Assembly: GCA_964499865.1 (NCBI GenBank)
Contig: CAZCPY010000163.1
Location: 1-6,274 of the forward strand
Reading direction: 5' to 3'
DNA length: 6,274 bases
Source: JANOGU01 sp964499865
GTDB lineage: Bacteria; Pseudomonadota; Alphaproteobacteria; Rhodobacterales; Rhodobacteraceae
The notes under the pieces: model-generated
The model's input: only the letters and a program-made list of their open reading frames with translations
Database searches by the model: none
Told to the model about the DNA's origin: nothing
Made by a program: the position numbers and the translations under genes
Part shown: positions 1 through 5,892 of the stretch, in pieces
Layout: each line of letters begins with the position of its first letter
How positions within the stretch are numbered: position 1 is the first letter of the stretch

Positions 1-700
1 CTTCCAGCGCCGTCACCCGGCCCTCGGCCGCCTGCAGGGCGGCCAGCGTCTGGGCCAGCGACACCTCCTGCGCCGCGGCCTGCGCGCGCAGGTCGGCGAT
101 GGCGGCCTCCAGCGCCTCGCGGCGGGCGGCGGCCAGGCGGGCGGCCTCGGCCTGCGCGTCGATCTCCTGCCGCGCGCTGGCCAGCGCGAGGTCCAGCGCT
201 TCCTTTTCGGTCAGCAGCTTCGCCTGCGCTGCCTCCAGCGCGTCCAGCGAGGCGGTCAGCCGCCCGGCCTCGCCCCGCGCCGCGTCGCGGTCCGCCAGAA
301 GGGACGCGACCTGCGCCTCGAAGGAGGCGATCCGCCCCTCGGCCGCAGCCAGGTCTTCCTGCCGGGCCGACAGTTGCGACGACAGGGTGGCCACCAGCGC
401 CGCCTGCCGCGCGCCCTCGGCCTCTGCCGCGGCCAGCGCGCTGCCCAGACGCGCGCCTTCCGCCTCCAGCTTCGCCGCGCGGTCGCGTTCCAGCCCCAGC
501 GCATCGGCCAGCCCCGCGACCTGCGCCGACAGCGCGTCAAGCTCGTCGCCCTGCGTGTCGATGGTGTCCGACAGCACCGACTGCATGACCATGAAGATCG
601 TCAGCACGAACAGGAGCACCAGCAGAAGCGAGGTCAGCGCGTCGACGAACCCCGGCCAGATCGGCGCCTCGCTGCGGACCCCGCGGCGGGAAAGCGCCAT
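1..700 (-). CDS. MotB/OmpA-type peptidoglycan-anchored motor partner, N-terminal part (runs off left edge)
   Basis: This is probably the ion-conducting and wall-anchoring partner of the MotA/TolQ-like protein encoded just upstream. The 233 visible residues begin MALSRRGVRSEAPIWPGFVD. A short cytoplasmic tail is followed by one strongly hydrophobic helix at about residues 19-39 (ALTSLLLVLLFVLTIFM). Asp20, at the helix start, sits where MotB, TolR and ExbD carry the proton-binding aspartate. From about residue 44 to the window edge the protein is a continuous Ala/Glu/Leu/Arg/Gln-rich heptad-like sequence, so a long coiled coil of at least 190 residues. MotB-like proteins usually end in an OmpA-type peptidoglycan-binding domain; that part would lie outside the window and is inferred. 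The start lies 4 bases after the upstream stop, and a GAGG within that stop region could serve as a close ribosome site, so translational coupling is likely. Flagellar MotB is less likely, because no flagellar gene is near and the coiled coil is unusually long. Confidence 0.8.
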   Translation of the reverse strand, partial: MALSRRGVRSEAPIWPGFVDALTSLLLVLLFVLTIFMVMQSVLSDTIDTQGDELDALSAQVAGLADALGLERDRAAKLEAEGARLGSALAAAEAEGARQAALVATLSSQLSARQEDLAAAEGRIASFEAQVASLLADRDAARGEAGRLTASLDALEAAQAKLLTEKEALDLALASARQEIDAQAEAARLAAARREALEAAIADLRAQAAAQEVSLAQTLAALQAAEGRVTALE

Positions 701-704
701 CGCC

Positions 705-1874
705 TCAGACCCGCGCCTGTCCGCGCGACAGCTGCCGCACGGCGGTGGTCAGCGCGGCGAGGTCGCCGCGCAGGTCGGCAAGGCTTTCCTGCCGCCCGGC
801 CGAGATCTCCTCCAGGAGCCGCAGAAGCTGCACGTCGATCGACCGCAGGCGCATCCGGCTTTCGGCATCCGTGCCGCCCTCGGCCAGCGCCGCGATGGTC
901 GCATCCTGCCCCACCGCCAGCCGTTCCAGCGCCGCCAGCATCGCCGCCTGGCCCTCGGCGATGCGCGCAAGCGACCCTGCGTCGCCCTCCATCCGCTTCG
1001 CCAGCCGCCCGACCGCATCGGCCAGCAGGCCGATCCGCTGATCGAGCAGGGCGCGGCTCGCGTCGGACTGGGTGTAGAGCGTCGTCATCGCCTCCAGCTG
1101 CGCCGACAGCGCGCCGGTCGCGTCGCCGCCCTCGCCGCCTTCGGCGGACAGGCCCACGCGGGTGATGGTGGACAGCCATTCCTCAAGCTCGCGGTAGAAG
1201 CGGTTCTGCCCGTGGCCTGCGAACAGGTCCAGCATCCCGATCACCAGCGACCCCGCAAGCCCCAGGAGCGAGGAGGAAAACGCCGTCCCGATCCCGCCCA
1301 GCTGGCTTTGCAGCCCCTCCATCAGCCGCCCGAAGACCGCGGTGCCGCCCTCGCCCTCTTGCGGGGCCAGGTTGCGGATGGTCTCGACCATCGCAGGCAC
1401 CGTGGTCGCCAGGCCCCAGAAGGTGCCCAGAAGCCCGAGGAAGATCAGCAGGTGCCCGAGGTAGCGCGTCACCTCGCGGCTTTCATCCAGGCGGGTGGCC
1501 ACGCTGTCGAGGATCGACCGCTGCGACGTGGTGGAGATCTGCATCCGCCCGCGCTTGCCCAAGAGCGCGGCCAGGGGCGCCAGCAGCGACGGCGCGTCGC
1601 CCGCATCCACCCCCGGGCGATGCGCGGCAAAGCCCTCGATCCAGCCGACGGAACGGACGATCAGACCGAGCTGTCCGAAGCAGGCGATCACCCCCAGGGC
1701 AAAGACGCCCAGGATGACGCTGTTGAGCAGCAGGTTGGTGTAGAGGACCTGCACCACCACGCCGCGCGCAAGCCATACGCCTGCCGCGACCAGCGTCAGC
1801 ACGATCAGCATCAGTGCGACCTGCCGCAACGGCTGGGTGAACTGCGGGGCTGCCGCCTGCGCCTTGTCCGCCAT
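705..1874 (-). CDS. MotA/TolQ/ExbB-family proton channel protein with C-terminal coiled coil
   Basis: This 389-residue inner-membrane protein is probably the channel-forming stator of a proton-driven complex with the downstream MotB-like protein. Four hydrophobic segments are visible: about residues 19-36, 48-72, 139-159 and 193-218. Segment 3 contains GLLGTFWGL (147-155) and segment 4 contains GIGTAFSSSLLGLAGSL, both typical of the MotA/TolQ/ExbB channel domain. The loop at 73-138 is cytoplasmic in this family. Residues from about 243 to the end are hydrophilic and heptad-like (RALLDQRIGLLADAVGRL and onward), forming a C-terminal tail of about 145 residues that ordinary TolQ/ExbB proteins lack. 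The start MADKAQ was chosen because the first helix follows directly and a promoter lies just upstream. The open frame continues 59 codons further upstream, but those codons translate the palindrome cluster and the promoter. An AGGAAAGG lies 13 bases before the ATG and a GGCGGGG is closer, so the ribosome site is unremarkable. The family call is firm; the biological role is not. Confidence 0.9.
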   Translation of the reverse strand: MADKAQAAAPQFTQPLRQVALMLIVLTLVAAGVWLARGVVVQVLYTNLLLNSVILGVFALGVIACFGQLGLIVRSVGWIEGFAAHRPGVDAGDAPSLLAPLAALLGKRGRMQISTTSQRSILDSVATRLDESREVTRYLGHLLIFLGLLGTFWGLATTVPAMVETIRNLAPQEGEGGTAVFGRLMEGLQSQLGGIGTAFSSSLLGLAGSLVIGMLDLFAGHGQNRFYRELEEWLSTITRVGLSAEGGEGGDATGALSAQLEAMTTLYTQSDASRALLDQRIGLLADAVGRLAKRMEGDAGSLARIAEGQAAMLAALERLAVGQDATIAALAEGGTDAESRMRLRSIDVQLLRLLEEISAGRQESLADLRGDLAALTTAVRQLSRGQARV

Positions 1875-1911
1875 GCCCCGCCTGCCGCCTTTCCTGCCCG
1901 CCTGCGGCACG

Positions 1912-1940
1912 ACGATACGGCGGCGGGCGCCGCCTGCCAA
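1912..1940 (-). promoter_or_regulatory. Putative sigma-70-type promoter of the MotA/MotB-like unit
   Basis: Read on the minus strand, TTGGCA (1940-1935, 5 of 6 matches to TTGACA) is followed after exactly 17 bases by TATCGT (1917-1912, 4 of 6 matches to TATAAT). Transcription would begin near 1905, leaving a leader of about 30 bases before the ATG at 1874. The match stands out because this sequence is otherwise almost free of A/T-rich hexamers. It also argues that the MotA-like gene is transcribed separately from the oxygenase gene upstream of it. Prediction from sequence only. Confidence 0.55.
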
Positions 1941-1990
1941 CACAAAGGAACGCCAGCACCGGAAGCGGCGTGCCGCCCATCGGTTGCGCC

Positions 1991-2080
1991 ACCGGTTTCT
2001 TCGAAGAAACCGGTCCGGAAACTTTGAAGTTTCCGGTGCGGATTTTTCCAAAAATCCGCCCGGCGCGCGGTGCGCCGGGC
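1991..2080. repeat. Cluster of four adjacent palindromes
   Basis: Four inverted repeats follow each other with at most one base between them. P1 is 1991-2014, a perfect 24-bp palindrome (arm ACCGGTTTCTTC). P2 is 2015-2036, with 10-bp arms CCGGAAACTT around TG. P3 is 2038-2059, with 10-bp arms GCGGATTTTT around CC. P4 is 2058-2080, with 9-bp arms GCCCGGCGC around a 5-base loop, sharing two bases with P3. P1-P3 share a layout: a CGG-containing outer edge, then an A/T-rich centre, in a very GC-rich background. The cluster sits between the oxygenase stop (2105-2103) and the promoter of the MotA-like gene. P4 doubles as a terminator. The other three may be a REP/BIME-like intergenic repeat, extra terminator stems, or protein-binding sites. 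The pairing is seen directly; the role is open. Confidence 0.85.
2050..2080 (-). terminator. Intrinsic terminator of the Rieske oxygenase gene
   Basis: On the minus strand, 23 bases after the oxygenase TAG stop, a 9-bp G/C stem (GCCCGGCGC, loop ACCGC, GCGCCGGGC) is followed by GGA and five T residues (2054-2050). This is the usual form of a rho-independent terminator, although the three bases between stem and T run make it slightly imperfect. The T run is also one arm of the next palindrome (P3), so the two stems compete for shared bases at 2058-2059. Confidence 0.6.
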
Positions 2081-2102
2081 CGGCGTCGCGCGCGCCGCCG
2101 CG

Positions 2103-3221
2103 CTACCGCCCCAGCCGCCCCAGCACCCAGACCCCCAGGGCCTGCACCATGTCGTCGCGCCAGGACAGCGGCCCCGGACGGTACAGCGTCGAGGCCAGCG
2201 CCCGCTGCTGGCGCTCCAGGATCCCCACATCCTCGCGCGCGACCCTTTCCCATCGGTCGTGGTAGGGCGCCGCGCGGGTGGCGAAATCGGGCAGGGCCAG
2301 CCGGTCGGCGGGAAAGCAGCCGCCCACCTCCAGCCTTGTGCGGTCGGCGGCCAGCGGCGTGCAGTTCAGCCACCACAGGCAATCCTGCGCCACGGCGAAC
2401 TGCACCGCGGGCAGGGCGACGGTGAAGTAGGTGCCGGCCCGCGCGTCGCCGTCGAGGCCCTCGATCGGCGGAAACGGCGGCACCTCGCGCGACAGCGTGG
2501 CGATCGAGGCGCCCGAGATCACCTGGATGCAGATCCAGTCGCCCCGCGTGGCCAGCGTGCGCGACTGCTGGGCGCCCACGGTCGCCTTGTGGACGACGCC
2601 GGTGTGATAGGTCTCCATCGCGTTTTCCAGGATCAGCTTCCAGTTGGCGGCGACCTCCAGCGTCAGCGTCCAGACATGGCGCATGTCCTGCGGCCGGTGG
2701 CTGGCCAGCCTGTCGGGCAGGTCGCCCAGATGTTCCGCCAGTGAAGGCCCACCCGGCGTGAAGCGCGCGAAGACAAAGCCCGCCCAGTCGTCCGTCTCCA
2801 GTGGCACGAGGCCGTTTTCCACCCGGTCGAAGCCCTCGGCGTCCTGCATGTCGGGGCAGCCGTAGAGGCGGCCGTCGGTCAGGTAGGACCAGGCGTGATA
2901 GGGGCAGGTCACCCGCCCCCCGGTATTGCCCGACCCTTCCAGCAGGATCGACCCGCGGTGGCGGCAGACATTGGCGAAGGCGCGCAGGACGCCGTCCTGT
3001 CCGCGCAGCAGCACCACCGGCCCGCCGGGCAGGTCGAAGCTGCGGAAATCGCCGGGGTCGGGCAGCGTCTCGGCGCGCGCGAGGAACAGCCAGTCCTTCT
3101 GGAAGATGCGCGCGCGCTCTTCGGCCAGGATCGCGGGGTCGGTGTAGAACCCCGCGGGCATGGCGCGGGCGCGGGGCAGGGGCGCGGTCGCGGCGGCGAT
3201 CTCGGCAGGGTCGAGCGGCAT
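2103..3221 (-). CDS. Rieske non-haem iron oxygenase, alpha (catalytic) subunit
   Basis: This 372-residue protein has the full ring-hydroxylating-oxygenase alpha-subunit architecture. The N-terminal Rieske [2Fe-2S] domain has ligands Cys86, His88, Cys106 and His109 (CRH, 17 residues, CPYH). The C-terminal catalytic domain carries NWKLILENAMETYH (193-206): His206 and His211 are the predicted mononuclear-iron ligands and Asp331 in EDVGILERQQ the third. Glu203 is in the position of the residue that bridges the two metal centres. The Glu203/His206/His211 spacing is the same as Glu205/His208/His213 of carnitine oxygenase CntA, whereas naphthalene dioxygenase has Asp at the bridge. Such enzymes take electrons from NAD(P)H through a separate reductase to hydroxylate or demethylate small molecules. 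No reductase or ferredoxin gene is adjacent, and the substrate cannot be read from sequence; quaternary amines are one possibility given the Glu bridge. The start MPLDPAE is fixed by an ideal Shine-Dalgarno; a longer frame beginning 48 bases upstream has none. Confidence 0.93.
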   Translation of the reverse strand: MPLDPAEIAAATAPLPRARAMPAGFYTDPAILAEERARIFQKDWLFLARAETLPDPGDFRSFDLPGGPVVLLRGQDGVLRAFANVCRHRGSILLEGSGNTGGRVTCPYHAWSYLTDGRLYGCPDMQDAEGFDRVENGLVPLETDDWAGFVFARFTPGGPSLAEHLGDLPDRLASHRPQDMRHVWTLTLEVAANWKLILENAMETYHTGVVHKATVGAQQSRTLATRGDWICIQVISGASIATLSREVPPFPPIEGLDGDARAGTYFTVALPAVQFAVAQDCLWWLNCTPLAADRTRLEVGGCFPADRLALPDFATRAAPYHDRWERVAREDVGILERQQRALASTLYRPGPLSWRDDMVQALGVWVLGRLGR

Positions 3222-3226
3222 CGGGC

Positions 3227-3232
3227 ACCTCC
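3227..3232 (-). promoter_or_regulatory. Shine-Dalgarno GGAGGT of the oxygenase gene
   Basis: On the minus strand GGAGGT lies 5 bases before the ATG at 3221. It decides the start against an upstream in-frame ATG at 3269. Confidence 0.8.
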
Positions 3233-3283
3233 GGGTCCCGAGCCTGCCGCCGCGGACCTGCGCGCGCAAGCCCGCGGCGACGC

Positions 3284-3312
3284 TTGACGCCCGCGCGGGC
3301 GGCCCTTAGGCC
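3284..3312 (+). promoter_or_regulatory. Putative promoter of the CNNM/CorC gene, possibly giving a leaderless mRNA
   Basis: TTGACG (3284-3289, 5 of 6 matches to TTGACA) is followed after 17 bases by TAGGCC (3307-3312), a weak -10. If used, transcription would start at about the A of the ATG (3319). That fits the lack of any Shine-Dalgarno in the bases before this start. The spacer holds a 12-bp palindrome GCCCGCGCGGGC (3289-3300), which could be an operator or simply chance in GC-rich DNA. The region 3222-3318 is shared with the divergent oxygenase gene, for which no convincing promoter was seen. Confidence 0.4.
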
Positions 3313-3318
3313 CGCCCC

Positions 3319-4596
3319 ATGCTTGCCGAAATCGCGATTGTCCTTGTCCTGATCCTGGTCAACGGCGTCTTCGCGCTGTCCGAGATGTCGATCGTCTCGT
3401 CCCGCCCGCCGCGGCTGAAGGCGCGCGGCGGGGCGGGGGCAATGGCGGCGCTGCGGCTGGCCGGGGATCCGGGGCGGTTCCTGTCCACGGTACAGATCGG
3501 CATCACGCTGGTGGGCGTGCTGTCGGGCGCGGTGTCGGGGGCCACGCTTGGCGTGCGGCTGTCGGGCTGGCTCAGGTCGCAGGGGGTGGAGGCCGACCTT
3601 GCCGACACGCTGGGCGTGGGCGGCGTGGTCGTGGCGCTGACCTGCCTGTCGCTGATCCTGGGCGAACTGGTCCCCAAGCGCATCGCGCTGCGCAACCCCG
3701 AGGCGGTGGCGGCCCGCGTGGCGCCTGCGATGACGCTTCTGTCGCGCGTCATGGCGCCGGTGGTCTTCCTGCTGGATGTGTCGGGCAGGGCGATCCTGTG
3801 GCTTCTGGGGCAGGGCGGCCGGCGCGACGGCGGCGTGACCGAGGAAGAGGTGCGCAGCGTCCTGACCGAAGCGCGCGAGGGCGGCATCATCGAGGACGAC
3901 GAAGGCGTGATGATGTCGGGCGTGATGCGCCTCGCCGACCGGTCGGCGCGTACGCTGATGACACCGCGGCGGCAGGTCGATGCGGTGGACCTCGGCCTGA
4001 CCCCGGCCGAGACGCTGGCCGCGATCCGCCGCATCGGCCGGACCCGCATTCCCGTGCGCGACCCCGCGCGCGACGAGGTGGTGGGGATCGTGCTGCTGAT
4101 CGAAGCCTTTGACCGCGTGTCGCGGCGCGAGGCGCTGGACCTCGCCTCGCTGGTGCGCGAACTGCCGGTGGTGTCCGACAAGGCCGAAGCGCTGGACGTG
4201 CTGGAGGTGCTGCGCGGCACGCCGCACCACACGGTGCTGGTCTACGACGAATACGGCAGCTTCCAGGGCATCGTCACCACCGGTGACATCCTGAACGCCA
4301 TCACCGCCGACCTGGGCCCCGGCGCCGCGGACGAACCCGACCTGTTGCAGCGGGCAGACGGCAGCTGGCTGGCCGCGGGCGCGATGGCGGCGGACGAATT
4401 CTGCGACCGGCTGGGCCTGCCGCAGGACCTGGCGGGGGACTACGAGACCGTGGCCGGGCTGTTCCTGAACCTGCTGCGGCAGAGTCCGCATCTGGGCGAC
4501 ACGGTCGAAGCGGCCGGCTGGCGGTTCGAGGTCGTCGACATGGACGGCCGGCGCATCGACAAGGTGCTGGCATCGCGGCTTCCGGCGATTTCCTGA
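3319..4596 (+). CDS. CNNM/CorC ('hemolysin family') membrane protein with CBS pair
   Basis: This 425-residue protein has the domain order of the HlyC/CorC/CNNM family. An N-terminal DUF21/CNNM membrane domain has hydrophobic segments at about residues 3-21, 58-80, 98-118 and 134-163. It carries the family signatures FALSEMSIVSSRPPRLKARG (18-37) and GELVPK (115-120). Next comes an acidic helical linker with EGGIIEDDEG (187-196). A CBS-domain pair (about 210-330) follows, including LMTPRR and LVYDEYGSFQGIVTTGDIL, and a CorC/HlyC C-terminal domain ends the protein. Family members are implicated in Mg2+/Co2+ efflux or Na+-coupled Mg2+ export, with CBS domains sensing nucleotide-Mg; older databases call them hemolysins without good functional support. 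The length is typical and no expected part is missing. There is no clear ribosome site before the ATG, but the first helix begins immediately, so this start fits. It is divergent from the oxygenase gene and ends in a strong terminator, so it is probably a single-gene unit. Confidence 0.93.
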   Translation: MLAEIAIVLVLILVNGVFALSEMSIVSSRPPRLKARGGAGAMAALRLAGDPGRFLSTVQIGITLVGVLSGAVSGATLGVRLSGWLRSQGVEADLADTLGVGGVVVALTCLSLILGELVPKRIALRNPEAVAARVAPAMTLLSRVMAPVVFLLDVSGRAILWLLGQGGRRDGGVTEEEVRSVLTEAREGGIIEDDEGVMMSGVMRLADRSARTLMTPRRQVDAVDLGLTPAETLAAIRRIGRTRIPVRDPARDEVVGIVLLIEAFDRVSRREALDLASLVRELPVVSDKAEALDVLEVLRGTPHHTVLVYDEYGSFQGIVTTGDILNAITADLGPGAADEPDLLQRADGSWLAAGAMAADEFCDRLGLPQDLAGDYETVAGLFLNLLRQSPHLGDTVEAAGWRFEVVDMDGRRIDKVLASRLPAIS

Positions 4597-4650
4597 CGCC
4601 GCGGGCGCTGGAACGAAACCGTTTCATGACAAAGGGTCACGCCGACGAAA

Positions 4651-4684
4651 CCGCCCTGCTATCCGATAGCAGGGCGGCGTTTTT
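4651..4684 (+). terminator. Strong intrinsic terminator after the CNNM/CorC gene
   Basis: A perfect 12-bp stem (CCGCCCTGCTAT / ATAGCAGGGCGG) with a 3-base loop CCG is followed by CG and five T residues (4680-4684). It lies 54 bases after the stop of the upstream gene. It also shows that the open frame beginning at 4626 is not the true start of the next gene. Confidence 0.9.
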
Positions 4685-4749
4685 GCCTAGCCCCGGGGTC
4701 TGCCCCCATGTCGGCGGCAAGGCGACAACGCCCCGACCGCAACCCCGAA

Positions 4750-4754
4750 AGGAG
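4750..4754 (+). promoter_or_regulatory. Shine-Dalgarno AGGAG of the PG-binding protein gene
   Basis: AGGAG, within GAAAGGAG (4747-4754), stands 6 bases before the ATG at 4761. It fixes the start immediately ahead of a signal peptide. Confidence 0.8.
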
Positions 4755-4760
4755 CCCGAC

Positions 4761-5225
4761 ATGCTGCCCGCTGTCCGCACCAACCTGACCGCCGCCGTCA
4801 CCGCCGCCGCCCTCGCCGCCGCCCTCGCCCTGGCCGCCGCCGCCCCGGCCATGGCCTGGGGCAAGCGCGAGCAGGGCTTCGTCGCCGGTGCCGCCACCGC
4901 AATCCTGCTCTACGAGATCGCCCGCGACAACAAGCGCCGCAACGGTGCCCGCCGCGCCGCCCCCGCGCCGCAGCCGGTCTATGTGCCCGCGCCGCATTAC
5001 ACCGCCGCGCCCGCCAAGGCGGCGTTCCTCGAATACTCGGCCAACGGCCGCCGGGCGATCCAGGCGCGGCTGCGCGCCTACGGCTACTACACCGGCGCCA
5101 TCGACGGCGTCTGGGGCCCCGGCACCGCCCGCGCGGTCGAGGCCTATGCACGCGACAGCGGCTATGCGGGCGGCCTGTCCAGCCGCGACGGCGCGATCCA
5201 GTTCTATAACGCGCTGATCGGCTGA
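4761..5225 (+). CDS. Small secreted peptidoglycan-binding domain protein
   Basis: This 154-residue protein begins with a signal peptide: Arg6, an Ala/Leu-rich core (about 10-28), then PAMA before Trp33, a good signal peptidase I site after Ala32. A second mildly hydrophobic stretch (FVAGAATAILLYEIARD, about 40-56) follows, then an Arg-rich turn and an Ala/Pro/Tyr linker (about 60-88). The C-terminal part, from about 93, matches a PG_binding_1 domain: AIQARLRAYGYYTGAIDGVW with GPGTARAVEAYARDSGY after it. Such domains bind murein, so the protein probably sits in the periplasm on peptidoglycan. No catalytic domain is attached, so it may be a structural or accessory factor. The start is set by the AGGAG site; 45 further in-frame codons upstream would span the preceding terminator. 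Terminators on both sides make it a single-gene unit. The hydrophobic stretch after the signal could alternatively act as a membrane anchor or a glycine-zipper-like element. Confidence 0.87.
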   Translation: MLPAVRTNLTAAVTAAALAAALALAAAAPAMAWGKREQGFVAGAATAILLYEIARDNKRRNGARRAAPAPQPVYVPAPHYTAAPAKAAFLEYSANGRRAIQARLRAYGYYTGAIDGVWGPGTARAVEAYARDSGYAGGLSSRDGAIQFYNALIG

Positions 5226-5237
5226 CACGACGCCCGC

Positions 5238-5280
5238 GCGGCGGCGGCGCCTTACGGGGGCGCCGCCGCCGCCCCGTTTT
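5238..5280 (+). terminator. Intrinsic terminator after the PG-binding protein gene
   Basis: A 14-bp almost pure G/C stem (5238-5251 with 5259-5272) with a 7-base loop TTACGGG is followed by CCCG and four T residues (5277-5280). It starts 12 bases after the stop codon. The T run is short and slightly displaced, but the stem is very stable. Confidence 0.75.
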
Positions 5281-5312
5281 CCGCGGCGGGAAATCCTTTC
5301 CGGTCAGGCCAA

Positions 5313-5335
5313 GGAATTCCCCCCCCGCCCGCGTC
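5313..5335 (+). promoter_or_regulatory. Possible ECF-type promoter (autoregulation) of the sigma-factor gene
   Basis: GGAAT (5313-5317) and CGTC (5332-5335) resemble the GGAAC...CGTC elements recognised by many ECF sigma factors, but they are 14 bases apart where 16-17 is usual. The spacer includes a run of eight C residues (5319-5326). The elements lie 12-34 bases before the ATG at 5347. This is a weak prediction; the GGAATTCC could be coincidental. Confidence 0.25.
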
Positions 5336-5346
5336 GGATGTAAGCC

Positions 5347-5892
5347 ATGCTGATGGAGACGCCCGACGAGACGCTGGCCCAGGCCGCCGCTTCCGGCGAC
5401 CGGGCGGCGTTTGCCCTTCTCCTGGCACGGCACTACGACCGCGTGTTCCGCCTGGCCTTCCGCCTGACCGGGCGGCGGGCGGATGCCGAGGATCTGGCGC
5501 AGGACATCTGCGCCGCCCTGCCCGCTAAGCTGCGCGGCTGGCGCGGCGAGGCGCGCTTCACCACCTGGCTTTACCGCGTGACGGTGAACGCGGCCGAAGA
5601 CCAGCGGCGGCGGCAGGCCGTGCGGGCGCGGGCGGCCGACGGCTGGGGCGACTGGGAAATCGCCCGGCAGGAGGCCATCGTCGAGGGGCAGGAGGCCGAA
5701 CGCTGGCTGGCGCAGGCGATGTCGGCGCTTCCGGGCGACCTGCGCGACACCGTGGCGCTGGTGCTGGGCGAGGAGCTGACGCAAGCCCAGGCGGCAGAGG
5801 TGCTGGGCCTGTCCGAAGGTACCGTCGCCTGGCGGATGAGCGAAGTGAAGCGCCGCCTGCGCATGCGGGCGGCCGAGGAGGCGGCGACATGA
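5347..5892 (+). CDS. ECF (sigma-70 family, group 4) RNA polymerase sigma factor
   Basis: This 181-residue protein has the two-domain plan of an ECF sigma factor. Sigma-2 covers about residues 20-90: FALLLARHYDRVFRLAFRLT, then DAEDLAQDICAALP (region 2.2, core polymerase binding), then FTTWLYRVTVNAAEDQRRR (regions 2.3-2.4, -10 recognition and melting). A variable linker follows. Sigma-4 covers about 122-173: MSALPGDLRDTVAL, then the helix-turn-helix ELTQAQAAEVLGLSEGTVAWRMSEVKRRL, which reads the -35 element. The start could be either Met1 or Met3 (ATG at 5347 or 5353); neither has a strong ribosome site. Its stop overlaps the next start as ATGA, so the two are translationally coupled, as is common for sigma factors and their membrane partners. 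What signal it answers to cannot be read from the sequence. The length is normal for the family. Confidence 0.93.
   Translation: MLMETPDETLAQAAASGDRAAFALLLARHYDRVFRLAFRLTGRRADAEDLAQDICAALPAKLRGWRGEARFTTWLYRVTVNAAEDQRRRQAVRARAADGWGDWEIARQEAIVEGQEAERWLAQAMSALPGDLRDTVALVLGEELTQAQAAEVLGLSEGTVAWRMSEVKRRLRMRAAEEAAT

Noticed and set aside
1..1874. A Zorya anti-phage defence system
   Set aside because: Only the ZorA/ZorB-like layout is present. On the visible upstream side there is an oxygenase with its own terminator and no ZorC/D/E. The pair alone does not support a defence call; the left flank is not visible.
99..2027. 642-codon plus-strand open frame
   Set aside because: Antisense to the MotB-like and MotA-like genes, with Ser/Ala/Arg then Gln/His/Arg composition and no motif. 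The opposite strand has convincing membrane helices and family signatures.
1875..2051. Upstream extension of the MotA-like protein (59 more codons)
   Set aside because: The added residues translate the palindrome cluster and the promoter and are Arg/Trp-rich. The membrane domain begins right after MADKAQ.
3222..3269. Longer start for the oxygenase (MRAQVRGG...)
   Set aside because: No ribosome site there, whereas the ATG at 3221 has GGAGGT at 5 bases.
1483..4491. 1002-codon open frame on the minus strand
   Set aside because: It runs out of frame through the MotA-like gene and the oxygenase and antisense to the CNNM/CorC gene. The translation is Arg/Pro/Ala/His-rich with no domain; it is a product of very high GC content.
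4613..4653. Direct repeat ACGAAACCG (4613-4621 and 4645-4653) plus GAAAC/GTTTC inverted repeat at 4615-4625
   Set aside because: Short, and located between a stop codon and a terminator with no gene to control; probably chance.
4626..4760. 45-codon N-terminal extension of the PG-binding protein
   Set aside because: It spans the perfect terminator stem and lacks a ribosome site. The ATG at 4761 has AGGAG at 6 bases and opens a signal peptide.
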